Shown one piece after another: positions 46,010 to 55,670 of a DNA stretch of 64,000 nt (position 1 is its first letter; each line of letters opens with the position of its first letter). The notes under the pieces are model-generated. The model saw only the letters and a list, made by a program, of their open reading frames with translations, did not search any database and had not been told where the DNA came from. The stretch is from Aggregatilineales bacterium (GTDB taxonomy: Bacteria > Chloroflexota > Anaerolineae > Aggregatilineales > Phototrophicaceae), in the NCBI GenBank assembly GCA_030834905.1, contig JAUQWZ010000006.1, positions 124,001 through 188,000 on the forward strand. Reading direction: 5' to 3'. The translations under genes were made by a program, and so were the position numbers.

Positions 46010-46933
46010 TCAACCCGCAGCCAGCACCAGCTTCTGTGTCGCATCGGCAATGCCCACGCGCCGCAGCATCCAGCCGATCTCGTCCCGCGTGCCCTGGTCA
46101 ATCGGCGCGAACGGCGGGCGCAGCGCCGGATGGGCAATCGCCCCACGGCGAAACAGCAGTTCCTTGCGGATGCTCAGGTTGATCACCGGCTGATTCTCGA
46201 AGCGAATCAGCGGCAGATAGTGGTCAAACAGCCGTTCGGCGTCAGCGTGGCGTCCGCTGTGGAACAGGTCGTAAGTGGCGACCAGTATCTCGCTGAAGGC
46301 AAAGCCGGTCATGGTGCCGGAAGCGCCGCGCCGCAGTTCTTCGAGGAAGTACATGCCGCCCAGACCACCAAAAATCTGATAACGGTCGGTCAGCGCGCGC
46401 ACCGCGCCGATCTTCTGCATCAGCGGCGGGTCTTCCAGCTTCAGCAGTTGAATCGCCGGGATGCGCGCCGCCAGCGCCGCCAGCACTTCGGCGGACAGAG
46501 TCACGTTCGTAACCGGTGGAAAATCCTGCACCACAATCGCGCCGTCAAACGCCCCCGCCAGATGGTCGTACAGCGCCAGCACCGCTTCGTCGCCCGGCTG
46601 TTCAAACACAGGCGGCGCGATCATGACCGCCGCCGCCCCCGCCGCGAACGCCTGGCGGCTCAGTTCCACCGTAACTTCCCGGTTCTGATGGCTGGTGCCG
46701 ACGACCACTGGCACCCGCCCGTTCACCTCGTCAACGACCGTCTCCAGCACCAGACGGCGCTCGTCGGTCGTCAGTTTTGCCGCCTCGCCCAACACGCCGA
46801 GGATGGTCAGCCCGTGAACGCCTTTATCAAGCTGGAAGCTGACCAGACGGCGCAGGCTTCCCGTATCGACGGCAAGCGATTCGTCAAAAGGCGTCGCCAG
46901 AATATTGAAGACGCCGGTTATCATCGAAGACAT
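46010..46933 (-). CDS. Dihydrodipicolinate synthase family (DapA-like) lyase
   Basis: A 307-residue class I aldolase-fold protein. The pyruvate-carboxylate motif is [10 protein letters not shown] (usual GTTGE), and the Schiff-base Lys is in QLLKLEDPP. Where DapA has the catalytic Tyr in YNVP, this protein has QDFP, so it is not a true DapA; a dehydratase or aldolase for a sugar acid is more likely. It lies 39 nt before the malQ gene's end and is codirectional with trpB2 and malQ. Confidence 0.85.
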   Translation of the reverse strand: MSSMITGVFNILATPFDESLAVDTGSLRRLVSFQLDKGVHGLTILGVLGEAAKLTTDERRLVLETVVDEVNGRVPVVVGTSHQNREVTVELSRQAFAAGAAAVMIAPPVFEQPGDEAVLALYDHLAGAFDGAIVVQDFPPVTNVTLSAEVLAALAARIPAIQLLKLEDPPLMQKIGAVRALTDRYQIFGGLGGMYFLEELRRGASGTMTGFAFSEILVATYDLFHSGRHADAERLFDHYLPLIRFENQPVINLSIRKELLFRRGAIAHPALRPPFAPIDQGTRDEIGWMLRRVGIADATQKLVLAAG

Positions 46934-46972
46934 GGATTCGATCCCGCGTATATGCCGGTAAAATGACGCTGC

Positions 46973-48463
46973 TCAGCGTCCGTACAGTTTGGTGTAATGC
47001 ACCAGACGATTGATGCCCGGATGTTTGAAATCGGCAGGGGTACAGCGCCACGTCCAGTTGCCCGCCTCGCGCCCCGGCAGATTCATACGAGACTCTGCCC
47101 CCAGATTCAGGATGTCCTGAAGCGGAATGATGCAGGTGTGCGCCACCGACATTTCGGCGGCGCGGATCAACTCCCAGTTAATTTCATGGACTTCGCGGTC
47201 GAAGTAGGCATTGACGAACGATTTGATATCCGGCGTCGCCTCTTCGTGCCACCAGCCAATGGTGGTGTTATTGTCATGGGTGCCGCTGTAGACCACGCAG
47301 TTGGGCACATGATTGTGCGGCAGGAACGGATCGGTCACCCCGCCCGCCCAGGCAAACTGCATAATCTTCATGCCCGGCAAGCCAAAGCCGTCGCGCAGCG
47401 CCTCAACCGCGGGCGTGATAACTCCCAGGTCTTCGGCAATAATCGGCAGCCCGCCCAGTGACGCCTGAATCACCTCAAAGAAACGCGCTCCCGGACCCGG
47501 CACCCAGCGCCCGCGCACTGCCGTCGCTTCGCTGGCGGGCACTTCCCAGTAGGCATCAAATCCGCGGAAGTGATCGATTCGCATGATGTCCACCAGTTCG
47601 AGCGAGGCGCGAATACGGCGAATCCACCAGCTATAGCCATCAAGTTCCATCTCGCTCCAGCGGTAAAGCGGGTTGCCCCAGCGCTGCCCTGTCTCGCTGA
47701 AATAATCGGGCGGCACGCCCGCGATCACGGTTGGATAGCCCTTCTCATCCAGAAAGAACAGATCGGGATTCGCCCACACGTCGCTGCTGTCGTGCGCCAC
47801 GAAGATCGGAATATCCCCAATCAGCCTGACGCCCTTGCCGTTGGCGTAAGCTTTGAGTGCCAGCCACTGGCGGTTGAAAATCCACTCGCGCCAGCGGTAC
47901 AAGCCGATATCGTGAGCGTGACGCTCTCGCGCCGCGACCAGCGCTTCAGGCTTGCGCAGGGCTTCAGCCTCATCCCATTCGACCCACGACCTGCCGCCAT
48001 GATGTGCCTTAAGCGCCATGAACAGCGCGAAATCATCCAGCCAATCGCGGTTGCGGTCACACCACTCCTCAAGAGCGAGAAGCTGGGGTTCCTGCGCCCG
48101 CGCGACAAAATTCTCGTAGGCACGGTCGAGCATCTGGCGGTGATAGTCAATCACATGCCCGAAATCAACCCTGCTCTCAGGGAAATTGGGGACATCGACA
48201 ACGTCCTGCTCGCTCAGCCAGCCTTCGCCAACCAGCTTATCGAGGCTGATGAGCAGCGAATTCCCGGCAAAGGCTGACAGCGTTTGATAAGGCGAATCGC
48301 CGTAGCTGGTCGGACCCAGCGGCAGCATCTGCCACAGCTTCTGGCTGTGTTCCACCAGATAATCCACGAATTCGTATGCCCATTGCCCGAGATCGCCGGT
48401 GCCATAGCGCCCCGGCAGCGATGTGGGGTGCAGGAGGATGCCACTGGAACGCTCGAATACCAT
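46973..48463 (-). CDS. malQ: 4-alpha-glucanotransferase (GH77)
   Basis: A 496-residue cytoplasmic enzyme that transfers alpha-1,4-glucan chains in glycogen or maltodextrin metabolism. The N terminus RSSGILLHPTSLPGRYGTGDLG is diagnostic; the nucleophile Asp is in MRIDHFRGF, the acid/base Glu in IIAEDLG, and the third Asp in GTHDNNT. Its length is that of the short bacterial type. It is divergent from recD2 across a 203-nt gap. Confidence 0.95.
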   Translation of the reverse strand: MVFERSSGILLHPTSLPGRYGTGDLGQWAYEFVDYLVEHSQKLWQMLPLGPTSYGDSPYQTLSAFAGNSLLISLDKLVGEGWLSEQDVVDVPNFPESRVDFGHVIDYHRQMLDRAYENFVARAQEPQLLALEEWCDRNRDWLDDFALFMALKAHHGGRSWVEWDEAEALRKPEALVAARERHAHDIGLYRWREWIFNRQWLALKAYANGKGVRLIGDIPIFVAHDSSDVWANPDLFFLDEKGYPTVIAGVPPDYFSETGQRWGNPLYRWSEMELDGYSWWIRRIRASLELVDIMRIDHFRGFDAYWEVPASEATAVRGRWVPGPGARFFEVIQASLGGLPIIAEDLGVITPAVEALRDGFGLPGMKIMQFAWAGGVTDPFLPHNHVPNCVVYSGTHDNNTTIGWWHEEATPDIKSFVNAYFDREVHEINWELIRAAEMSVAHTCIIPLQDILNLGAESRMNLPGREAGNWTWRCTPADFKHPGINRLVHYTKLYGR

Positions 48464-48628
48464 AGCTGATCACTTTCGTTATAAGGACGACACAAACAGC
48501 GTATAACCTAACACATTGCGAACAATTTATTCAGGGGGATGTTCAAAACATACCTGAACGCCGAACAAACGTTTATAATTGAGCTGTATTCGTCACTGCA
48601 TCAGCCAACTACCGTCGAGGTCAGTGCA

Positions 48629-48660
48629 GCGGCATCCTTTTGGCGTCCTGGTGGTTCAAC
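48629..48660. repeat. Nine-base-period repeat arm just before recD2
   Basis: The reverse strand reads TGAACCACCAGGACGCC followed by AAAAGGAT, which matches the arm family found at 12654-12730. It ends 6 nt before the recD2 ATG and thus covers the region where a ribosome-binding site would be expected. Confidence 0.6.
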
Positions 48661-48666
48661 ATTCCT

Positions 48667-50859
48667 ATGATCAATCACGAAATCCTGACGGGTACGGTAG
48701 AGCGCGTCACCTACTTCAACCCCGAAAACGGCTACAGCGTCATCAAAATTCAGCCCGACGGCAAGTACCCCAACGCCGCCGCGCGTGACGGCACGATTGC
48801 CGTGGTCGGCACGATGCCCGAAATCGGCGTTGGCGAAACGGTGCAGTTCACCGGCAACTGGATTGAAGATCCGCGTTATGGCAAGCAGTTTCGCGCCGAA
48901 ACCGTCACGCCGATCATGCCTTCAAGCGAGGATGGCATCATCGCTTATCTGAGCAGCGGCATCGTCAAAGGCATTGGTCCCAAGACCGCCGAGAAGATCG
49001 TCGGCTATTACGGCGAAAAAACCATTCACATCCTCGATAACGAGCCAAACAGGCTCTACGACATCCCCGGCATCAAGCGCGAGCTGCTGCGGGGGCTGAT
49101 CAACGCCTGGGCGGAAAATCAGGCGGTGCGCCAGACGATGATCTTTTTGCAGGGTTACGGCGTCACCAGCCGCATGGCGGCACGCATCTACCAGCACTAC
49201 GGTTCAGCGACCATCAACAAGGTGACTCAGGATCCGTTTGCGCTGGCTGATGAAGTCTTTGGCATCGGCTTCATCCGCGCCGACGAGATCGCCCGCAGTA
49301 TGGGCGTCGATCCTGACGATCACAACCGGATTCGCGCCGGGCTGCATTTCGCCCTCAACCACATGGCGAAAGAGGGACACACCTACGTCCCGCGCGCCGA
49401 ACTGATCACCAAGACCGCCGAGCTGCTGAAGATCGAAAACAGCGAGCGCATTCAGGCTGTCCTCAGCCGCGAGCTGTTCACCGGCGATCTGATCAGCGAA
49501 ACGGCGGTGGACGACAGCGAGGCGATCTATCTCCAGCTTTACTATTTCTCTGAGCGCGGCGCGGCGGAACGGCTGCGCACGCTTGCCGCCATGCCCTCGC
49601 CCATCGTGACCAGCGCCGACGAGGTAGACTGGACACCGTTTCTGCGCCAGCTTGCCCGCAGCAATTCAGTCGATCTCACCCAGCAGCAGCAGGGCGCGGT
49701 CGAGGCGGCGCTCAAGCACAAGGTATCGGTGCTCACCGGCGGTCCCGGCACCGGCAAGACGACCACTCTGCGGATGGTCATCGGCGCGCTGGAGGAGCTT
49801 GATTTCAGCTTCTCGCTCGCCTCGCCCACCGGACGCGCCGCCAAGCGCCTGAATGAAGCTACCGGCTACCCTGCCAGCACCATTCACCGCCTGCTCGGCT
49901 TCAGCCCACAGGAAGGCTTCACCCACGACGAAGACAACCCGCTGGACATTGACATGCTGATCGTGGACGAAGCCTCCATGATCGATCTGGTGCTGTTTTA
50001 TGATCTGCTCAAAGCGCTGAAGCCGGAAACCCATCTGATGCTGGTCGGCGATATCGACCAGCTTCCCAGCGTCGGCGCGGGCAACGTCCTGCGCGACATC
50101 ATCGACAGCCAGATCGCCCACGTCACCCGGCTGGAACTCATTTTCCGCCAGAGCGAAGACAGCCACATCGTCGTCAATGCCCACCGCATCAACAACGGCG
50201 AAGCGCCCTTCATGAACAACCAGAGCCGCGACTTCTTCTTCTTCAGCGAGGAAGATCCGGTGCAGGCGGCGCAGTTGGTGGTCGATATCGTTAAACACCG
50301 CCTGCCGGCAAAGTTCAATATCGATCCAATTGACGACGTGCAGGTGATCGCGCCAATGTATCGCGGTCCCATCGGCGTCAACGCGCTTAACGAGGCGCTG
50401 CAAAAAGCACTCAACGGCGACAAAAGCAAAGCCGAAAAGCAGCTTCTGGGCAGGATATACCGCGTGGGCGACAAAGTCATGCAGACGCGCAACAACTACG
50501 ACAAAGAAGTCTTCAACGGCGATATCGGGCGGATTACCGCCATCAACTTCGACGACGCCGAGATGGAAGTCGTCATCGACGCACGCTACATCTACTACGA
50601 TTGGACGGAAGTCGAAGAACTAATGCACGCCTACTGCATCAGCACCCACCGCAGCCAGGGGTCGGAATATCCAATCGTGGTTATGCCGCTGCTCACGCAG
50701 CATTACATGATGCTCCAGCGCAACCTGCTCTACACCGCCGTCACCCGCGCCAAGCAGACGGTGGTGCTGGTCGGCAGCCGCCGCGCCGTACACCTCGCCG
50801 TCAAAAACAACAAAGTGGCGCAGCGTTACACCGGCTTGCTGCCGCGCCTGAGAGCATAA
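48667..50859 (+). CDS. recD2: RecD2-like ATP-dependent DNA helicase
   Basis: A 730-residue SF1B helicase that moves 5' to 3' on DNA. The N-terminal OB-like domain (TGTVERVTYFNPENGYSVIKI) and helix-hairpin-helix segments (VKGIGPKTAEKI, DIPGIKRE) mark RecD2 rather than the RecBCD subunit. Walker A is GGPGTGKTTT, Walker B IVDEASM, and motifs V-VI are STHRSQGSEYP and YTAVTRAK. ATG 48667 fits the family start; the upstream reading from 48640 comes from the repeat. It is monocistronic. Confidence 0.94.
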   Translation: MINHEILTGTVERVTYFNPENGYSVIKIQPDGKYPNAAARDGTIAVVGTMPEIGVGETVQFTGNWIEDPRYGKQFRAETVTPIMPSSEDGIIAYLSSGIVKGIGPKTAEKIVGYYGEKTIHILDNEPNRLYDIPGIKRELLRGLINAWAENQAVRQTMIFLQGYGVTSRMAARIYQHYGSATINKVTQDPFALADEVFGIGFIRADEIARSMGVDPDDHNRIRAGLHFALNHMAKEGHTYVPRAELITKTAELLKIENSERIQAVLSRELFTGDLISETAVDDSEAIYLQLYYFSERGAAERLRTLAAMPSPIVTSADEVDWTPFLRQLARSNSVDLTQQQQGAVEAALKHKVSVLTGGPGTGKTTTLRMVIGALEELDFSFSLASPTGRAAKRLNEATGYPASTIHRLLGFSPQEGFTHDEDNPLDIDMLIVDEASMIDLVLFYDLLKALKPETHLMLVGDIDQLPSVGAGNVLRDIIDSQIAHVTRLELIFRQSEDSHIVVNAHRINNGEAPFMNNQSRDFFFFSEEDPVQAAQLVVDIVKHRLPAKFNIDPIDDVQVIAPMYRGPIGVNALNEALQKALNGDKSKAEKQLLGRIYRVGDKVMQTRNNYDKEVFNGDIGRITAINFDDAEMEVVIDARYIYYDWTEVEELMHAYCISTHRSQGSEYPIVVMPLLTQHYMMLQRNLLYTAVTRAKQTVVLVGSRRAVHLAVKNNKVAQRYTGLLPRLRA

Positions 50860-50863
50860 CTAC

Positions 50864-50923
50864 TGAACCACTAAGACACAGAGGACACCAGGAGACTCGT
50901 AGGGACAAGCCGTCGGCTTGCCC
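50864..50923. repeat. Composite repeat: 9-bp-period arm plus palindrome
   Basis: TGAACCACTAAGACACAGAG (from 50864) continues into the palindrome GGG(A)CAAGCC-GTC-GGCTTGCCC (50902-50923). The same arm-plus-TCGTAGGG junction occurs at 52253-52330, so the two parts travel together. The element lies in the 201-nt gap after recD2; I see no gene in the rest of that gap. Confidence 0.7.
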
Positions 50924-51060
50924 ACGTCTCTTGTTGATCATCGCCGAAGCGTAGGGCAGCCGTCAGGTACTCCAGCCGAAGATCGCGTACCATAATAACA
51001 TCCTGCATTCCCGATGGTGAGTTTTATCGACGGGCAGCGCGCCCGTAAACGCACAAAACC

Positions 51061-52245
51061 ATGACGACACGCTATTTACCGCCCCGGCAGGCGCAGCCGC
51101 CGCTGCCGCGCCGCCAGAAACAACCGAAGACACAGGGCTTTTCGCCGCTGCTCATCACGGGCGGGGCGTTTGTGCTTGGCGTCGCCATGATGCTGGCAAT
51201 GATTATGGCGGTGCTGCTGCTGGTGCTGTCGGTCGAGCGCATCCCCGCTGGCGTGCGGGTGGCGGGCGTGAACATTGGCGGCGACACCCTCGAAGATGCC
51301 GAAGCCGCCCTGCGCGAGAGCTTCCCCGCCGGGCAGATCACCGTGACCGACGCCGACCGAAGCTGGAATGTAACGCTTGCCGATCTCGGCGTGTCGCTGA
51401 ACGTCGAAGCGACCTTAGCCGCCGCCCAGGACAGCCGCGCCGACGCCAGCGTGCGCCCGGTGTACGCGGTTGATCTGACACAGGCGCAAGCCGGGCTGAT
51501 GTACCTGAGCGACCTCGCCAATATCGAACCGATTCCCGGCAGCAGCGGTCGCGCCGGTCGGGCGATTGACATTCCGGTGCTGCTGGATCGCCTGCGGGCT
51601 GACCCGACCGGCGAGCTGATCGACGGCGTCCTCGACCTGACGATGATCGAAATCGCGCCGCCGCAAGACCTGACCAGTGGCAATTACAACGGTGACAGGA
51701 CGACGCACGTCGTTGCGGCGGGGCAGGAACTGGGCTTGATCGCGCGCATGTACAACGTCTCGATGCAGGACATCATCAGCCTCAACGGCATCAGCGATCC
51801 CAATCTGCTGTACGTCGGTCAGGAACTGTCGATTCCGGCAGCGGGCATTTACGAGCCAACCGCCGCCGACGCGCCGCCCGCCCCGAATAATCGCGGCAAG
51901 TCGATTCTCATTTCAGTGAGCAGCCAGCGCATTTACGCCTATGAAGACGGCGATCTAGTGCGGTCGCACATCGTCTCAACCGGCTTGCCCGAAACGCCGA
52001 CGGTATTGGGCGACTACGCGGTCTACGTCAAGTACGCAGCCGATGATATGAGCGGACCGGATTACTTCCTGCCGCAGGTTCCGTGGACGATGTACTTCTA
52101 TCAGGGCTACGCCATTCACGGCACCTACTGGCACAACGCCTTTGGTCGCCCGATGAGCCACGGCTGCGTTAACCTGCCGCCTAGCGAGGCGGAATGGTTC
52201 TTCAACTTCGCTCAGGTCGGCACGCCCGTCCGGATAATTGCTTAA
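51061..52245 (+). CDS. L,D-transpeptidase (YkuD) with LysM domain and membrane anchor
   Basis: A 394-residue cell-wall enzyme. A basic, proline-rich N terminus is followed by a membrane helix (about 30-58), a VanW/PG-binding-4-like domain (VRVAGVNIGGDTLEDAEAAL), a LysM domain (THVVAAGQELGLIARMYNVS onward, about 218-263), and the YkuD catalytic domain with HGTYWHNAFGRPMSHGCVNL, where the last His and Cys are catalytic. It cross-links peptidoglycan stems by 3-3 bonds or anchors proteins outside the membrane. This supports a peptidoglycan-containing wall in the organism. No clear ribosome-binding site precedes ATG 51061. Confidence 0.92.
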   Translation: MTTRYLPPRQAQPPLPRRQKQPKTQGFSPLLITGGAFVLGVAMMLAMIMAVLLLVLSVERIPAGVRVAGVNIGGDTLEDAEAALRESFPAGQITVTDADRSWNVTLADLGVSLNVEATLAAAQDSRADASVRPVYAVDLTQAQAGLMYLSDLANIEPIPGSSGRAGRAIDIPVLLDRLRADPTGELIDGVLDLTMIEIAPPQDLTSGNYNGDRTTHVVAAGQELGLIARMYNVSMQDIISLNGISDPNLLYVGQELSIPAAGIYEPTAADAPPAPNNRGKSILISVSSQRIYAYEDGDLVRSHIVSTGLPETPTVLGDYAVYVKYAADDMSGPDYFLPQVPWTMYFYQGYAIHGTYWHNAFGRPMSHGCVNLPPSEAEWFFNFAQVGTPVRIIA

Positions 52246-52252
52246 AGGCATT

Positions 52253-52387
52253 TTGCACCACCAAGACACAGAGGACACCAAGAAAGTCGTAGGGCGAGGG
52301 CAATCCTTCGGATTGCTTGTGGCTCGCCCTTTCTGCATTCACGTCCGTTTCAAATAATCTGTTCGCGGACACGACAGTGTCGTGTCC
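52253..52387. repeat. Composite repeats in a convergent gap
   Basis: A 9-bp-period arm (52253-52286, containing CACCACCAAGACACAGAGGA) runs into an imperfect palindrome with AGGGCGAG (52291-52298) and CTCGCCCT (52323-52330) and an inner CAATCC-TTC-GGATTG stem. A separate palindrome, GGACACGACA-G-TGTCGTGTCC, lies at 52367-52387. Together they fill the 170-nt gap between the convergent L,D-transpeptidase and methyltransferase genes. Confidence 0.75.
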
Positions 52388-52415
52388 CTACCCCGCCCTG
52401 CTGCCTAACGACATA

Positions 52416-52943
52416 CTACGCCTCGCCCACCGCCGAATAGATTTCGCCCAGAAAGCGGCTCGGTCGCCGGTGCAGCAGCCGCGTGTTGGTGAAGCCGCCG
52501 CGCGCCGCCAGCTTTTCCCACGTCTTATACGACAATGGCTGCGGCACCCACGTATTCCCACGATCCGTGTTGTACTCCACGAGAAGCAGCCGCCCGCCCG
52601 GACGCAGATAGCCGCGAATCTGCCGCAGCGCCGCGTCCTGATCGCGCACGAAATGCAGCGAATTCGCCAGCACCGCGCCGTCTAGCGGCGGCAGATCCAG
52701 CGGACGGGTGAAATCAGCAGCCATGTAATGGGTCGAAACGGTCGGGAAACGCGCCTGCATCTCGCGTTCCTGCGACGCTAACGCGCCCCTATCCCGATCA
52801 ATCGAGTAGATCTCGCCCGTAGCGCTGATCAGTTCTGCCAGCGCTAGCGTGAACGCCCCACCGCCAGAGCCAAAATCCGCCCATACGCCGCCCGGCGCGG
52901 GCACGCCGCCGCGCAGCAGTTCCACATGATCCCGATGGTTCAT
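52416..52943 (-). CDS. Class I SAM-dependent methyltransferase
   Basis: A 175-residue small methyltransferase. Motif I is WADFGSGGGAFTLALAE, the acidic motif II is IYSIDRD, and the later segment LRPGGRLLLVEYN is motif III. The fold is of the UbiE/methyltransferase 11 type; the substrate is unknown. A repeat-rich 225-nt stretch lies upstream of its ATG. Confidence 0.88.
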   Translation of the reverse strand: MNHRDHVELLRGGVPAPGGVWADFGSGGGAFTLALAELISATGEIYSIDRDRGALASQEREMQARFPTVSTHYMAADFTRPLDLPPLDGAVLANSLHFVRDQDAALRQIRGYLRPGGRLLLVEYNTDRGNTWVPQPLSYKTWEKLAARGGFTNTRLLHRRPSRFLGEIYSAVGEA

Positions 52944-53034
52944 GGTCTTCTCCGGTGAATGTCGTCAACGCTTAGAGAAGCACACGGCGCGAGGGCTTAC
53001 CTCAACCCAATCGAAAGGACTGGAAACGAGAATT

Positions 53035-53165
53035 CAGACCGCAGAGAACGAGGAGAAGCGTAGGGGCGACTCATGAGTCGCCCCTGCAAATTGCTTCGTG
53101 TCCGCTGTGTTTTGGTGGTTCAGACTTACTTTCTCTGCGCTCTCCGCGTCCTCTGCGGTTAACCG
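53035..53165. repeat. Composite repeat with inverted arms and a 24-bp perfect palindrome
   Basis: AGACCGCAGAGAACGAGGAG (from 53035) leads into the perfect palindrome at 53062-53085 (AGGGGCGACTCA and its complement). Inverted arms follow: TTTTGGTGGTTCA near 53110 and CTCTGCGCTCTCCGCGTCC near 53135, ending CTGCGGTTAACC at the stop of the next gene. Both arms have the 9-bp period. It occupies most of the gap between the methyltransferase and oxidoreductase genes. Confidence 0.75.
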
Positions 53166-53168
53166 TTT

Positions 53169-54281
53169 CTACGCATCCAGAACGCCCACTGGCAGATCGA
53201 CCGGCAGCGGCGCGGGACGCTCGACGCTGCTGGTCAGCGTGATATGGCGTCCTTCAGCGGACGCTTCCTGAAGCGCGTGCATGATGTCCAGGACGTGATA
53301 CGCCAGTTGACCGCTGGCGCGGTGCGGGCGTCCGGTGGTGAGCGCATACGCCATGTCGGCAACGCCAATGCCGCGCGCTACGTCATCGCTGTGGGTATGC
53401 GGCACGACCTGCCATTCGTTCCATTCGTGCTTGCCGTGCTGCCACAGGCGCACTTCGCCGCCAAAGATGTTGGGATCGGGGACGCTCAGCGAGCCTTCCG
53501 AGCCGTAGATCTCAATGCGCGGCAGATTGTGCGTCCACACGTCGAAGCTGGTGATCAGCGTGCCCACAGCGCCGGACTCAAAATCCAGCACGCCAGCAAC
53601 GTGCGTCGGCACGTCCACGGCAATGCGCCGTCCGTTCTGCTCCTTGTTGGTGGCGACGCGCTCCGGGAAGGAAATCTGCGCCGAGCCGGTCACGCGCCTG
53701 ATGCCACCGATCAGATGGATCAACGCCGTCAGGTAGTAGGGTCCCATGTCAAATAACGGACCGCCGCCCAGCTTGTAGAAGAAGTCCGGGTTAGGGTGCC
53801 AGCTTTCGGGACCATGTCCCGCCATGAACGCCGTCGCCGCAACCGGACGCCCAATCGCGCCATCGTCGATCAGCTTGCGGCAGGTTTGCAGCCCGCCGCC
53901 GAGGAACGTATCCGGCGCGCAGCCTACCAGCACGCCCCTGGCTGCGGCGGCGTCCAGCACCCGCTTGCCGTCCTCGCGGTGAACCGCCAGCGGCTTTTCG
54001 CTGTGGACGTGTTTGCCCTGTTCGATTGCCGCCAGGCTCACTTCCGCATGAACCAGCGGAACCGTCAGATTGACGACAATCTGCACATCCGGGTCAGCCA
54101 GCAACTCCGCCACGCTGTAAGCTTTGGGAATATCGAATTCGGCAGCGCGCGCCTGTGCCCGGCTCAGGTCAACGTCGGCGCAGGATACGATGTTCAGAAT
54201 ATCGAAGGCGCGGCAGCCTCGGACGTATGCCGGGAAGATGTTGCCGCAGCCAATGATGCCAATGTTGACCTTAGCGCCCAT
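53169..54281 (-). CDS. Gfo/Idh/MocA family oxidoreductase
   Basis: A 370-residue NAD(P)-dependent dehydrogenase of sugars or inositols. The Rossmann motif is IGIIGCGNIF, and the EKPLAVHREDGK segment contains the conserved EKP Lys of the active site. The C-terminal alpha/beta domain is complete. Its start overlaps the end of the isomerase gene by 11 nt, so the two are an operon for a sugar or polyol route. Confidence 0.92.
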   Translation of the reverse strand: MGAKVNIGIIGCGNIFPAYVRGCRAFDILNIVSCADVDLSRAQARAAEFDIPKAYSVAELLADPDVQIVVNLTVPLVHAEVSLAAIEQGKHVHSEKPLAVHREDGKRVLDAAAARGVLVGCAPDTFLGGGLQTCRKLIDDGAIGRPVAATAFMAGHGPESWHPNPDFFYKLGGGPLFDMGPYYLTALIHLIGGIRRVTGSAQISFPERVATNKEQNGRRIAVDVPTHVAGVLDFESGAVGTLITSFDVWTHNLPRIEIYGSEGSLSVPDPNIFGGEVRLWQHGKHEWNEWQVVPHTHSDDVARGIGVADMAYALTTGRPHRASGQLAYHVLDIMHALQEASAEGRHITLTSSVERPAPLPVDLPVGVLDA

Positions 54282-55026
54282 GAGCGAGTCCTTTTTCGGT
54301 CAGATAACGATAGCTCTTTTCAACCGCTTCCAGCATGTCGGTCGCGCAGCGATCCAGTTCGACCACCTGATATTCGGCGTGTTCGGCGGCGGGAATGATG
54401 CTGGTGTAGTCCAGCACGCCATCGCCAACTGCCGTCATCGGGTCGTTTTGGGTCGCCGGACCATCCTTGACGTGCAGCAGCGGCACGCGCGCGCCAAGCT
54501 CGCGCAGCACAGCCACCGGATCGCAGCCGCCGACCTTCGCCCAGTAAGCATCCAGCTCAAAGCCGACGGTCGGCTCAAGGTGTTCCAGCATGACGCGGTA
54601 CGGCAGCCCGAAGTCCGCCTGCGTATATTCCCACCAGTGATTGTGATACAGCAGTGTCAGCCCGTTTTCACGCGCGACGGCGTTTGCCTCGTTCAGCCGG
54701 TCGCTGCTGCGGCGGATATCGTCGGCAGTCGCAAACTGCTCCGGTGGCAGATAGGCGCACACCAGATATTTCGCGCCGAGCGCCGCCATCGTCTCCAGCA
54801 CCTCAGTTCGCTGGTCGCCCAGCGGCAGGGCAATATGAGCGCTTGGTACTTTCAACCCCAGACGGTTAAACAGCGCCGCCGCGTCCTGCGGCGTGGTGCC
54901 GGGGAACCCAGCCGTTTCGACAGCGGCGTATCCCATAGCGGCGACGCGCTCAATCGTACCGGCGAAATCCTGCTGTAACGCATCACGAACCGAATAGAGC
55001 TGTACCGCGATTGGTTTTGTCATCAT
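54271..55026 (-). CDS. Sugar phosphate isomerase/epimerase (AP endonuclease 2 fold)
   Basis: A 251-residue TIM-barrel protein starting MMTKPIAVQLYSVRDALQQD. The metal-binding layout includes YHNHWWEY, ELDAYW and HVKDG, as in IolE/IolI and hydroxypyruvate isomerases. AAGGA lies 4 nt before ATG 55026 and 7 nt before ATG 55023, so either may be used. It precedes and overlaps the Gfo/Idh/MocA oxidoreductase gene, a common pair in the breakdown of inositol or unusual sugars. Confidence 0.88.
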   Translation of the reverse strand: MMTKPIAVQLYSVRDALQQDFAGTIERVAAMGYAAVETAGFPGTTPQDAAALFNRLGLKVPSAHIALPLGDQRTEVLETMAALGAKYLVCAYLPPEQFATADDIRRSSDRLNEANAVARENGLTLLYHNHWWEYTQADFGLPYRVMLEHLEPTVGFELDAYWAKVGGCDPVAVLRELGARVPLLHVKDGPATQNDPMTAVGDGVLDYTSIIPAAEHAEYQVVELDRCATDMLEAVEKSYRYLTEKGLAHGR

Positions 55027-55127
55027 AAAGTCCTTCAAATGAAACAGAACAAACGGATTGATTTTACCCCGCCCGCGCCCTGACTCATAGCAATTCCTTC
55101 ATGCTGATGAGCATCGTCACTGCGGAG

Positions 55128-55670
55128 TCATGATCCGTCGGTCGTGGGCGGCGGCGCGGGTGTCGTCACCAGCGTTGGGTCAACCGCGAACTGCTGCTGA
55201 ATCTCAGCCCAGCGGCGCGTCACCGCCTGCTGATGGGCGCGCTGCGGCTCGGTCCACCACAGGCGTATATACGCCAGGATATTGCGGATTTCCTGCTCGC
55301 TCATCACCCCTTTATAGCTCGGCATCGGGAACTGCATCAGCGGATTGGGAATACCATCTTCAATGACGCGGATCAGCAGAAAATCGGGATGCTCCCAGGT
55401 ATGCCCGGTCGAATCCTGCGGCGGGACGAGATGCAGCCCCAGCTCGCGCGCCTGCCCGATAGTTGCCGCAAGCTGCCCCTCGCCGTCAAAACCATGACAG
55501 TGAGCGCAGTGATAATTGTAAAGATAGCGCCCTTCTTCAAGCGCCGGATTGGTGAAGGTACGAGTCGGCAAATCTTCCGGCGCAACCAGCTCGATAGACG
55601 GCGGCGTGGCAGCCGTCCCACAGGCAGCCAGCAGCAGCAACCCTGTCAACACCGATAGCAGTCGCTTCAC
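55128..55670 (-). CDS. Lipoprotein cytochrome c
   Basis: A 180-residue electron-transfer protein. GTG 55670 (GAGGA 7 nt upstream) gives MKRLLSVLTGLLLLAACG with a lipobox Cys at about residue 17, so it is anchored to the outer face of the membrane. The single heme motif is CAHCH, and the Met ligand is probably in MQFPMPSYKG. The Pro-rich tail (TTPAPPPTTDG) is soluble. It implies aerobic or other respiratory electron transport. It stands alone and is divergent from the O-acyltransferase gene across 196 nt. Confidence 0.9.
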   Translation of the reverse strand: MKRLLSVLTGLLLLAACGTAATPPSIELVAPEDLPTRTFTNPALEEGRYLYNYHCAHCHGFDGEGQLAATIGQARELGLHLVPPQDSTGHTWEHPDFLLIRVIEDGIPNPLMQFPMPSYKGVMSEQEIRNILAYIRLWWTEPQRAHQQAVTRRWAEIQQQFAVDPTLVTTPAPPPTTDGS

